In this document: one piece after another, positions 44,246 to 54,916 of the stretch | How the letters are laid out: every line of letters begins with the position of its first letter | How positions within the stretch are numbered: position 1 is the stretch's first letter | Assembly: GCA_032358165.1 (NCBI GenBank) | Contig: JAALGY010000033.1 | Coordinates: 3,038,001-3,102,000, forward strand | Source of the DNA: Diplosphaera chodatii | Taxonomy: Eukaryota; Chlorophyta; Trebouxiophyceae; Prasiolales; Stichococcaceae | Direction of reading: 5' to 3' | Length of the DNA stretch: 64,000 nucleotides | The notes under the pieces: model-generated | The model's input: the letters and a program-made list of their open reading frames with translations, nothing else | Database searches by the model: none | What the model was told of the DNA's origin: nothing | Program-made: the position numbers and the translations under genes

Positions 44246-47200
44246 TCAGGCGTCCGTCATTTGCACCCCCGGCCGCCAGGCTGTGCCTGTGGGGCTGTCC
44301 ATGATCAGGATGCCAGCATCTGCCAACCGTGCCCTGACTGCGTCTGCCTCCTCAAACTTCTTCTCCTGCATCAGCCCGCAGAGTTTGCTACCTCAGCACC
44401 CAAGATCAGATGCAGCCAAGAGGATTCTGTGAGACATCTGCTGCAAGCTCTTGAAACCGCTGGATGTAGCCTGCAACGCTCTCATGGGTACCTGTCTGGC
44501 TGTGGCGCGGTCCTGGATCTGCTGCGCTACATCCGCCTCAGTCAGCCCAGCCCGCTTCAGCGCCATGTCCCGCAGCTCCTGCACACGCACCAGCATTGTG
44601 ACTCCATCCAAGCCGTCGCATGTGTGGGTTTGGCAGGTCAGCAGGACCTTGAACTGCGTTGCTGCTGACAGCTGCACACAGCAAACCATATGCTTGACCT
44701 GATGCCCATCCATCAACCTAGCACACTAGTACTTTCTCGCCGCCTATCGTGGCAGTCTGTCATCAATGTTTTAGACATTGTCAGCAGTCTGACGACCGTG
44801 TCCCAAGACTGCAGTCCTTCTAGCCGCTGTGATGCTGCAACGAGAAAGCACGAGCTCCATACCTGCAGGACGGCAGTGGGGTCGTCTGCTGGAAGCCCGA
44901 GGAGGCGCAAGGACTCGGCGACGGCATGCTCCAGGGCTGCCAGCAGCGGCAATCGGTCCGCCTGCTTCCGCCCCTTCTTTGTGTACAGCAGGTCATTGAT
45001 GCGGGTGACGGGCGCCGACAGGTGCCCGATCGCCTGATATTGGGGAAACACTTTGGAGTGTGCATGAGGTGAAGCTCGGCTCGAGTCGTGCCTCTGTGCG
45101 GCGGCGTGCGCTCACACGGCTGCAAGCAGTCTCAATTGCATCGAGAGCTGGGCGCAGGGGACCACCTGCGCTGTGTTCAAATCGTCTGCCATTGCAGCGT
45201 GCACCAAGGCTAGGACCTCGCCGCCGTCGCGCTGACGCTGCGCTGCCTGCTGCCGTGCCTGCTGCGCAGCCGCTGTGCCCGGCTCAGCAGCACCTTCGAG
45301 CGCGTGCCGTGCGTCCAGGAGCTGCATGCATCATGCAGCACCACATCACCAAGAGACTGTGAAACTCGTTGCAGCATCAGCAAGCCGTGCAGCGGCAGGT
45401 GTTTGCATGATATCATGATGTGTCCCACTGAGAATGTGCATGCAGTGTTCGTCAGTCTAGCACACGTTCGCATGCATCGGCCTTCCAAGCATATCGGAGG
45501 CTGCATGAGCTCCTTTATGCGCACCGCCTGGTAGAAGGAGTAGAGCCGCTCGGATGCCTCCTCCAGCGCGCGCTGCGTGTAGTTGACGGCTGCCCTGTAA
45601 TGTGTGCCCTGCACACATGGAAACCTTCAGCCGAGCAGCTTCAGATGATTGCACCAGGCTGGCGGCAGCAAAAGGCCCGGGGCCACGCAGATTGTAGTCT
45701 CATGCAAGACAGGAGGCTCACCAACAGCCAGAAGCGCAGCGCCATGGGCGCATACATCGCTGTCGCCTCCCGGATCGTGAAGAAGTTGCCGAGGCTCTTG
45801 CTCATCTTCTCGGAGTCCACGTTCACGAACCCGTTGTGCACCCAGTAGCGCACGAACTCGCCGTCTTCGCCGTCGCTGTGCTGGCTGCTGTGCTCGGTGT
45901 GGCAGCTGCACGCCGCCGCGCGGCTCTGCGCCAGCTCGTTCTCGTGGTGCGGGAACTGCAGGTCCCTGCAGGTCGGCAGGCAGGCAGTGAGCCGCGCATG
46001 CTGCAGGCTGCCAAGTCCTCGTTCCTGAAAGGCACTGACCACAGGGTGTCGCCGCGACGGATGCTGCAGAACCGTTGTGGATCCAACGACAATGCGTGTG
46101 CGCTGGCCCGCGCACCTGCCGCCGCCGTGGATGTCGATGACGGGGCCCATCAGCTGGCGGATCATGGCGCTGCACTCGATGTGCCACCCCGGGCGGCCGG
46201 CGCCCCAGGGGCTGTCCCACTGCGGCTCCCCCGCCTTGGCCGCCTTCCACAGCGCAAAGTCGGCCGGCGACCGCTTGCGGCTGTCCACGTCCACCCGGTG
46301 CTCCGCCTGGCCGTCCTCCTGCAGCCGCAGGTTCCGCCAGACTGTGCATCGAGCTGTGCAGCGACAATTCCTGGTGACTACTATCTTTGTCAAGGCTTCA
46401 CACAGTGCCAGTCGACGAGTCAGGCATAAGTGTCGTACAAACAGCCAAGCAAGCCTGTTGGCGTACATCTGCTCGCACGACAAGAGCTTGAGACGCATGG
46501 TGCACGCCAAATCCAGGCACCTGCGGCGTGTGCCGTGACAGCTTGCCGTAGCCCGGCAGCGTGGCGATGTCGAAGAAGACGTCATTGCCCACGACATACG
46601 CATGCCCATTGTCAATGATCTTGTTGATGGTGTCGATCATGGCCGGGATGTGCGCCGTGGCACGTGGCTCCAGCGCTGGCGGCAGGCACCCCAGCTGCCG
46701 CATGTCCTCGTGGAACTCGTCAATATACCTGTTGTGTGATGCATGAGTCAGGACAACCTGTCAAGATGCATGACGACATTTGGCTACGCAGCCCGCTCCT
46801 ATGGGCCATACCTGCTACAGCGCCCTGGGATATCCAGCCACAGTCAGCACATAAGGTGTAGGAGTACACATAGCGAGTCCCCACTGCTTATCACATCACA
46901 TCACAGCACTCACCGCTGGCTGAGTACCGCCGGATCCTCGCCGAGCTCCGCTGCACGCTTGATGATCTTGTCATCCACATCGGTGAAGTTGCGCACATAG
47001 TGCACCTCATAGCCCTGCTCCCGCAGGTACCGGTACAGCACATCAAACGCCACATACGCTCGTGCATGACCTGCATGCAGCACCAGGACTCCGCATCCTG
47101 CTTTGGACGTTTGCTCCTGTGTGGGGAGCCCGCCCAGCAGATGCACTGTGAGCGAACAGTGCTGGGATGTGTTTTCGCATGGGCCATGGGCCCCACCTAT

Positions 47201-47751
47201 GTGGCTCATGGAGTACACTGTCACGCCGCAAACGTACATGCTGACAGCATTGCCCTGGCCTTGCCGCGGCGTGAATAGCTCCTTTGCCCTGGACATCGAG
47301 TTGTAGAGGTGCAGCCGCGGCGCGCCTGCAGCAGCTGCTGGGGTGGTGGCTGAGTCAGCTGGCGCTGCTGTGGCAGATGCTGCTGCGGTGTGGCAGGCAG
47401 CTCCGCTGACTGTGGAGCCGCCTCTGCAGCGGTCGCATCACATAGCAACACTTGACATGCATTCTGTGCGGGCGGGCGCCACTGTTACATGCGCGGTGCA
47501 AGCGCTGCATATCACGTCGAAGCTCAGATTGGCTGTCACCTGAAGGTGCGGTGCTGGCGCCTTGCACGAGATCGAACGCCTGCCGGTGTCTGCTCGCGTG
47601 CCCATGGTATGGCAGTTGTGCTGATCATGCTGCAGGTGGCGCATGCATGTTGGCCACCGATGCTGCTCAGCCGCAAACAAGCCCTGGCCCTGAATGAGGC
47701 TTGACTGCGCATCAGCGCCAGCGTGCGTGCCGTGGCCCCAGCTGCTGTCAT
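44246..47751 (-). CDS. Cysteinyl-tRNA synthetase, presequence-bearing
   Basis: Class-I aminoacyl-tRNA synthetase charging tRNA-Cys. The ATG at 47751 opens [20 protein letters not shown] then [13 protein letters not shown], with no acidic residues, a good organelle presequence. After an intron, an Ala-rich linker leads to [20 protein letters not shown] and [18 protein letters not shown]. An intron splits the HIGH motif before [15 protein letters not shown]. Then [86 protein letters not shown] and [20 protein letters not shown]. The Cys of CGVTVY, the Cys of WHIEC and the HHENE His/Glu are zinc ligands. [20 protein letters not shown] carries the KMSKS loop. The C-terminal helical part ends [20 protein letters not shown] and VQMTDA at 44246. 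The N-terminal join is inferred. Confidence 0.92.
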
Positions 47752-48472
47752 TGCTGCACGCTGTTCTGCATGCGGTGGCACCCCTCAGATAGGCCGCCGC
47801 ATGATCATGTTTCCCGAGCACCAGCAAAGTGTCCCACTACGACGCAGCTGAGACTTTGGTGAGAGCACTGAAATAGCGACACAAGACTGTGTATTGAGTG
47901 AGACCGTTGTATGCTGTCCACGCACGCCGCTGCACACCGGTTGCCAAGGCTGTGAACTTGAGAGGTGGTCATGCGATCTCAGCAGATCACAACGCACAGG
48001 CACGGTTATGGTCAGTCCACTATGCAGCTATCCTACCCTAGAATGTATGGCCTAGAATTAGCATGTTGCGCAAAATGCGCATGCTGTTTGCGCTCGCCTC
48101 GATCGATTAGCAATTTGCACGTGTCACCGGATTCAGACGTCTGAATTCCGATACGTGCGGCCATAGCAAGTTAGTGGCTGCAACTCTATCGTCGGTGAAG
48201 AAGTTGTCGGAAAGGTCTGCCTGTACACTGGAAGACGCCTCAGCTGTGTGTTCGACAGCACTGAGTAGTGGTCTATCCCACATCTGTTCACTCCGACAGC
48301 GTCCACACTGCAGGTCAGGTCACAAGTACAAGGCCTGTGTCGGATGCATGAGGACCGCATGCAGTATCAGCAGCTCTGTTGTGCCTCCTCTTCTGGTGCT
48401 GCTGACACCATACAAACCAAAACATGTGAATGCGGATGGCGGTGGTCATGCTTTGCAGGACCCTGCCCCCGC
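47752..48472. promoter_or_regulatory. Divergent intergenic region upstream of CysRS and small membrane ORF
   Basis: About 720 bases. Open frames exist on both strands near 48133-48524 but show no motif or consistent splice structure, so none is called. Confidence 0.35.
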
Positions 48473-48631
48473 ATGGCTGTCAGCACGGCGGTGCCGGCTG
48501 ATCGTGACCCTCTCAAGGGCCTAGGCCCGCTGATCTGGGGCTTGGTAGCGCTGCACGTTGCGGCATTTGCATTCTGGGTGTGGAAGACGGTCATTGGTGA
48601 GCGGCGTCCCAAGAAGGTCGCCATTGACTGA
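48473..48631 (+). CDS. Tiny single-span membrane protein, unknown
   Basis: A 52-residue reading frame from the ATG at 48473: MAVSTAVPADRDPLKGLGPL, then a hydrophobic span IWGLVALHVAAFAFWVWKTV and a basic tail GERRPKKVAID. The tail is positive, so the C-terminus probably faces the cytosol or stroma. A strong GTGAGC donor lies within GGTGAGCGG near the end, so the protein could be spliced to a further exon instead of stopping at 48631. The span resembles that of the next ORF (both have an L-V-x-x-H followed by F-W-x-W). No named family recognised. Confidence 0.5.
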   Translation: MAVSTAVPADRDPLKGLGPLIWGLVALHVAAFAFWVWKTVIGERRPKKVAID

Positions 48632-48904
48632 GGAGGTCCTGCTGCGGACGCGCAGCCTACAGCTGGAACTGGCATGCAGCTCTGTACTGCAACCGCTTCG
48701 CCACACTGCCACATCGGTACCAGGCGTGACTGTGCCTAGGAATGGCCACAGCGCACACGTTCCACAGGTATGGCATCTGTGGAAGATGACATGGACCAAG
48801 ATGGATGCAGCAGATTCGGCAGTTTCTGTCAGCCCTTTCCAGAATCGATGTTCAGTAAGGGATGACACTTGCATGTAACCCTTGCTGCATGTTGATGGCT
48901 GCAG

Positions 48905-49130
48905 GCATGTGGTTCCACATCATGGCCCGGAGATCCTGCTGGGCGGCCACAGCTGGCTCATCTCGGCGCTGGTGCTGGTTCACATGCTGCTGGTGGTGTT
49001 GTTCTGGCTGTGGCTTTTCTGGAAGTCGCGCATGACGGGCAAGACACGGCGCAAGCCGCGGCAGAAGCCTACAGAGATGCACATCAGCTATGCCTGGACA
49101 GAGGAGCGCGGCAAGGAACGCATGCTGTGA
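48905..49130 (+). CDS. Second small single-span membrane exon, 5' end unresolved
   Basis: After a GCTGCAG acceptor, an open frame reads HVVPHHGPEILLGGHSWLIS, then the hydrophobic ALVLVHMLLVVLFWLWLFW and a very basic tail KSRMTGKTRRKPRQKP, then TEMHISYAWTEERGKERML to the stop at 49128-49130. There is no in-frame ATG upstream of the span, so a first exon ending in phase 2 is missing; I could not join it to the preceding 52-residue ORF in phase. The membrane span shares the L-V-x-x-H and F-W-x-W pattern with that ORF. Either two paralogous tiny genes or one gene with a duplicated span. Confidence 0.45.
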
Positions 49131-49505
49131 GGAGTGCCCGGTGCCGCACCTTTTGCATGGCACTGCAGGCCTGCTCACACACAGCCTGGCAGCATGCACA
49201 GCTGCCAACTGCAGCATTCAATCACGGAGCGCAGCTTTGCTGGCAGGAAGCAAAGGGGCGAACCTCCTAGCGCATAGTGATGCAACACAGCAGGGGTTTA
49301 TTCGTGAGGGATCAGCAGCTTGTACGGCAGAACCACATCTAAGGTTGACAGCATGGTGACATTTGGTACATACCTGTCACATGTAACTGCAAGGCGGATA
49401 TGACATCAAATTTCTGCGGGCATTCACGAGAAAACCAAAGCAGCAGACGTGCCCAGCCTGTATTCGTCACAGGCTTATTTGTACATACTCGAAGGTGTCG
49501 CACCA
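49131..49505. other. Convergent intergenic region
   Basis: About 375 bases between 3' ends; nothing recognised beyond probable 3' untranslated sequence. Confidence 0.4.
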
Positions 49506-50562
49506 TCAAGCATTCCAGTCAATGTCATCTGCTACCACTCCCGGCATCTCCTCTGTGTCTCTGATGTCCCACCATGCTTCTGAGCGCACAGCTGTCAGCT
49601 TCGCGCCTACAACGAACTCGGCCCATTGCTGCTGCACCTCCTGGCTGTCTGCATCGTTATACAGTGGGTTGATCATCGCCTCGCCTATGGGCAAGCCATT
49701 CATGTCCAGCGTCGGCACCTGCACACTTGTACACCTAGATTTAGCAGGTCATATGTCTGGGCTGGGATTGAAAAAAATACCAGGAAAGCAAGCTACGCGG
49801 CATATCAAGCAACAGCAATTGCTCACCGAGGTGTCTAGCAGACCCTGATAGTCTTCAAGGATGTCTTCGAATCGCGTCATCGGGCCAGCAGGCGCATCCT
49901 CAACGTACTCATCAAGCGCCAGCATGATGCGCTGCCTTTGAAATGCCAACTGCGTGGCTGCTGCTTCTCGCTGAGCTGTCTGAGCGTGCCGCCGATGGCC
50001 CTGCCGGAGGGACAGATCGATCGCATCATCATCCCGCCTCAGCTGCACGTTGATGTGGGAACAGTGGCCAGATCAGGCAGAATCGTGATTGGAGGTCCAA
50101 GCCCACCTGCCGCAGCTGCCGCCAGAGCTTGAAAGTCAGCAACAGCAGCAGTGCCCCGCCAACAGCGATGCTGATGGCAGTGACAAAGTGGCCCCTACGC
50201 GCTGTCAGGAAGCGCAGCAGCTGGCGCCACCCTGTGTCTGCAGCCTGTGCTGCAATGTGAGCAGCAGCGATGGCAGGCTGCAGCACATGTTGGCATGCGG
50301 TCAGCGCCCGAGCTGTCACGGAAGGCTGCTCTAACGAACTGCATACTGCCATGAGCTGCGATGATGCTGTTGCTGCGCTGCCTGCGCCACTGCTGCTGAC
50401 AACATGCTGACCTCCCGGCACGGCATGTACGATGGCATTGCTAACATCTGCAAATGTGGATGGTGGCAGGCTTGCTGTGCTGACTGTCCACCCGTTGGCT
50501 GTGAGTGACAGCGCTGACGCCGATACCTGGGCGGCAATGCTAGCTGATGGACGTGCGAGCAT
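49506..50562 (-). CDS. Orphan single-span membrane protein
   Basis: At least three exons. The ATG at 50562 opens MLARPSASIAAQVSASALSL and TANGWTVSTASLPPSTFADV, Ser/Ala/Thr-rich and compatible with a plastid or mitochondrial presequence. The exon goes on through TGWRQLLRFLTARRGHFVTA to one strong membrane span (ISIAVGGALLLLLTFKLW), then RQLRQ before a GTGGGC donor. A second exon gives AQREAAATQLAFQRQRIMLA and LDEYVEDAPAGPMTRFEDIL with EDYQGLLDT. The last exon gives VPTLDMNGLPIGEAMINPLY, NDADSQEVQQQWAEFVVGAK and an acidic end (DTEEMPGVVADDIDWNA). About 275 residues. The acidic, helical C-terminal part after the span looks like a soluble interaction region. I know no family for it. Confidence 0.6.
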
Positions 50563-51841
50563 TTAGGATATGTCAGATGCAGCGTTGGCGTCATCAGCGG
50601 TAGTGCTACAGGTTCGCGTCTCACCCTGCAGCTGAGTAACGGCCCTTGCGCGGAATGACGGTGACAACCGTCAGCTGCTGGGGTGCGTGAGCAGACTCTG
50701 CTGCTGGCACCTGAATGGCGCGCGGCGGGTTGCGCAGCAAACCGCAGCATATTTGAGGTTTGCCGTCATAACATGGGTGGCAAAGCTTACATGATGGCCT
50801 TCAGTTTATCAGTTCTCTCCGGACATCAATGCCCGCGTTACAGCTTGTGCTGAGATTTACGGTGCGCCAGATTATTCTGTCAGCACAGGTGCACAAGAGG
50901 CTGAGGCTGCCAGGCTCCACACCTGCTCGCCTGCAACGGTCGTCACGATCCAGTGACAGGCGAGCAATTGGGCAATGTGGCATCCGTGAGTGCTCCAGAC
51001 ACCCAACACTCAAATTTGTCGAATTTGCATGCCCCCCCGGTCGGTGAAAGGCAGTGCGCTGAGCCCTTCAGGTTTTCATTGGGTCCGACTGGTGCCCTTG
51101 CAGAGGCCAAAAGCTTCTGAGCCGCGATTTCTCTAGATCAGAAAGCGCGCCACGTCACGGTCCCACGGTCTTCTCCTTCGCTTCACCCATTCGAAGCAGA
51201 AGGTACACCTCGCCACGCGTGGCGCGCACTGTAGCGACTGTTGCTGGAGCCGTAGCAAACCTTGACGGTGCGGACGCATCCGGGGCACAGCGCACCAAAA
51301 GTGCACGGCAAAACGCGTTGCTTTCCGACCTTCCGGCAGAGGTAAACCTGAGCTTGCGCCTCTTGCGCTGTGCACACCTGCCGCTGATCGCTTCAGCACA
51401 CTTAGGCTAAAGCCTGGGTCCACGATCTAGTGTTCAGTCGCCACCTGACCGCCGCCCCCTGGACAACTTGGGGCCGAGTTGGTCACGCCAAAAAGCGGTC
51501 ACGGCTTTCCGGCGCACGCGAAAAGGCGGCGTCGCGTTCCCTCTGCTCGCTGTACTTGCCGTGGAGAGCAGCAAGCGAGCGTCGTGCCGGTTGCAGCCCG
51601 TTGGCGTGCCGTCTGGGCGTCTGAAGCGTAGCACCACGCAGTAATGCTGACTGTTGACACGCGCTTCAAACCACCACGGCCCCGGGCCTCACCGTCGGCA
51701 TTGCATATACACGGCTGCGATCGGGAATGTGGGGCGCCTTCAAAGGCGTAGTACGGCCAGATGCTGCCCCTACGATTGCGAGCGTGTTGGTTCCATTGCC
51801 TTGCAGGGGAACTTACTGTGCTGGCTGCGGAGTAGGACGCC
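50563..51841. other. Long intergenic region upstream of the kinase
   Basis: About 1.3 kb without a supported gene, between two head-to-head starts. The part 51040-51640 is unusually CpG-rich and lacks the TGCAG-type splice signals common elsewhere. Frames there on the minus strand (around 51183-51423) include a Cys-rich stretch (LPCTFGALCPGCVRTVKVCY) with no start or partner exon. It may be promoter or CpG-rich 5' untranslated sequence, or an unrecognised insertion. Confidence 0.35.
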
Positions 51842-52321
51842 ATGGGCTGCGCAGGTAAGCCGTTTGTATGCACACCGGTATACTCCGTATGCGCTCCGAC
51901 GACAAGCGAGTTCGCGAGCTTTCACGGAAACTCTGCACCCTCTGTGGCAGCTGCATGGACCCTGGTGGTGCTGCATCACCCTGCGTCACCTGGTGAAACG
52001 GGTCTGCTTGTTGGTGTTGCAGCCTCACAGCCGGTCATCGAGGACTTCACAGTGGGCGAGGCCAAGGCCAGTGTTGCGAAGCAAATCAGTGGCGCAACTC
52101 CCAAGCAGCAGCGTCAGGGAGGTCACTCCAGCAGCGGCGACAGCGCCCAGTCCTATGGCGCCAGTGGACACAGCAAGGACGGTCTCCAGCACACCATCAG
52201 CACTGCTAGCGGCGCTTCAGGAGATGGTAGTACCACCAGCACCAGCAGTGAGGAGTTCCAGACAGACAGCGGTGACAGCTGTGATGATAGCCCGCAGCAG
52301 GGTGCATTTTTCAGTCCCCAT

Positions 52322-52363
<42 letters not shown>

Positions 52364-54916
52364 CTGAAGCAGCCGCAGCCCGTGCGCCCGCTGCAGCTGG
52401 GTGTGCACGATTCCGCCGGCTCAGCAGAGGCACGGGAGCACAGGAAGAAGTCGCGGGCGCCAGCCGAGTCTGCAGCAGCAGCTGCGCACGCTCTGAACGA
52501 CGGGCAGGATGCAGTGCCACCCCTCCAGTCGGTGGCAGCAGCAGACGGCATGCGAGCGCGGCACATCTCCTTCCAGGACTCCCGCTCTTCAGATGCCGCC
52601 AGCTCCTCGCAGGATGCTGCTGGCTCCTCGCAGGACGACCAGCTTGTGGAGCTGGGCGCCTGCACCGGGCAGGCCATGAGCCGGCTGTCTGCGGCCTTTA
52701 ACCGCCGCCTGTCCCGCACCGACGAGCGCGGCAGCGCAGGTGTGCACGTGATGCAATCTGGGTTGGTGCGTGCCGCCTGCACCACATTGTGTTGTTCGCT
52801 TCGTGTGTCGTTCCTGATGTGTATCATGTTGAACCCCTGCAGACCTCGACCGGCGGCAGAGCCTGAACTACATGAAGCAGGTGGACTGCATCGTGCAGTC
52901 CTTTGACATTCGAGACGACGAAATCGAATTTGAGCGTGATGAGGAGGGAAATGACCTGGTGCTCGGTCATGGCGCGTATGGCCAGGTACACTTGAGACTG
53001 TACATGCCTCACCAAAGTCAGTCCTGGGGCCCTGTGCGCCTGCTGGCCTGGTCGTTTGGTTCGATTGAGCTGGTCTCATCATACGAGGTGTTGACTGCCT
53101 TGCACAGGTGTACAAGGGCCTCCGAGGCGGGGTCCAGGATGTGGCTGTGAAGGTCCTCTTTGATGCGGACGAGGCTGCGCTCAGCCGTTTCATCAAGGTA
53201 CTGTGGAGTTGAACACTACATGTGAGCACATGTCAGGGGATCTGAGCACAGCAGGGGATGTCGACCATGTGATGTGCTCAGTTTGCACCTCTAAACCGCA
53301 CCATCTGCTCTACTTGCTGCAGGAGATAAGCCTGCTGAAGAGCTTGAACTACGATCGCAACATTGTACAATTCTACGGCGCTCGCCTCAGGACCGGTGCT
53401 ACACCAATGATGGTGCTCGAGTACATGGAGGTGTGGTCAGAAAGTGCATTTCATGCTGCTGCAGCAACCAACTCCTGTTTTGATTGCTTGCAGGCAAACG
53501 CTGCAGCCTGCTATATAAGCATCCTGCTGACCTCTGCCTGTTGTATGTCGCAGGGAGGCAATCTTCGTGGCGCGATCGACAAAGACTACTCTGGCCAGCT
53601 CAAGTGGTGGGTTTTGTATGGACAGTTACCTTTTCCTGCACATTCACGAGGTTCGTGTCTTGCCGAAGGCTTGACCCAATGGACTTTGCTCACGCAGGAA
53701 TATGCGGGGCTTCAGCCTAGCACTGGACATAGCAAAGGTGCAACATTTCTGTGTATCTGAGCCTTGCCCGCTTCTCCTGCTGTCCGCTGTGCATCGCAAG
53801 TGCAGCGATCTTCCTGCTGATTTCGTGACTTTCAAAAGCAAGGAAGCATGCCTGCCAACTCTGCTCTCTCATGTCATGCTACAGGGAATACACTTCTTGC
53901 ATGCGCACAATGTCATCCACTCCGATCTGAAGACCTCCAACATTCTGCTGGACCGCAGCCAGACGACTGCCAAAATCAGCGATGTCGGGTGTGTGAACTG
54001 CCTCCATGACGGGACAGGAGCCTGTTTGTGCATGCGACCTGCGCCAGCAACGAGCTGCACTAGCAAAACGTCCTTCACGTGCCTCTTGCATTGTGCAGGC
54101 TGGCACGTGTCATGGAGCGCAAGCAGTACCGCAGCAGCGACGAGCATGCGTGGACCTTTGTGTACGCTGGTGCGCAGCCAGCCGCCCTCCTGCCCCTGCA
54201 TGCATGCTGCGTGCAATATCATGAATCACGGCTGGCTTGGGGTCGACTGGCAAGAGTCTTATCAATGTCACTCTTGCTGTGCAGCACCGGAGATGCTGAT
54301 GGGCCGCGCCTGCACAGAGAAGTCCGACATCTACAGCTTCGGTGTCTGCTTGTGGGAGCTCGTTATGAGGCGAGTCCCGAACCAGCTGGCATTTGCCTGT
54401 CTGTCGATGCCACGTCCCTGCAGAAATGCCAGGCATGATCACCGCCATCTACGAGTTACATTGGCATACATACATGTCCTAATCCCACTACACCGGAGTG
54501 CTGCTGCAGGGAGGCGCCAGTGCGGGGTCGGACGCATCGGCCCAAGACGCCACATGACTGCCCAGAAGCCATTGCCGACCTCATCAGCAAGGTGCGTTGC
54601 TGACTGAGGCACTTCGCTGCAGCAAGTTGCACGCAGTCTGCTGCTGCCGCTGTACGCTGGTGTGCCCGCGCTGCAAGCGCAGTTGTGCTGCAGCTACATG
54701 CAATGTCCCGATGTCTCAGGATCTGCTGCAACCCCTTTATAGGGCCCACAGTCGACTGCTTCAGACCAGTTTGTGTCTACATCTGAACGCATGTGCTGAA
54801 ACATGCAGTGCATGAACAAGGACCCCAACATGCGCCCGACAGCAAGGGAGGTGCACGACACCATCAAGCAGGCGCACAGCGCGCCGGTGGTGCAGGCGTC
54901 CTCCTGGTTTGCTTAG
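51842..54916 (+). CDS. Raf/TKL-like protein kinase with N-myristoylation-type start and poly-Gln
   Basis: Exon 1 encodes only Met-Gly-Cys-Ala plus one base; exon 2 continues ASQPVIEDFTVGEAKASVAK. The MGCAASQ start is a good N-myristoylation and palmitoylation site, suggesting membrane attachment. A long Ser/Gln/Ala-rich region with a run of 13 Gln follows, then LDRRQSLNYMKQVDCIVQSF. The kinase domain: LVLGHGAYGQVYKGLRGG (Gly loop), VQDVAVKVLFD (ATP Lys), EISLLKSLNYDRNIVQFYGA, MMVLEYMEGGNLRGAI, NVIHSDLKTSNILLDRSQTT (HSD in place of HRD), AKISDVGLARVMERKQYR (DVG in place of DFG), APEMLMGRACTEKSDIYSFG with VCLWELV, and CMNKDPNMRPTAREVHDTIK. It ends SSWFA at 54914-54916. The catalytic Asp and metal-binding Asp are both kept. 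Substrates unknown. Confidence 0.87.
52322..52360 (+). repeat. CAG microsatellite coding poly-Gln
   Basis: Thirteen perfect CAG codons in frame in the kinase N-terminal linker, flanked by His codons. Perfect repeats of this kind are prone to length change between strains. Confidence 0.97.

Noticed and set aside
48133..48524. Open frames on both strands upstream of the first small membrane ORF
   Set aside because: No motif, no consistent splice sites and no conserved-looking segments; treated as intergenic.
52321..53229. A 302-codon minus-strand frame ending in a run of Cys
   Set aside because: Antisense shadow of the kinase exon; the Cys run is the reverse of the CAG repeat.
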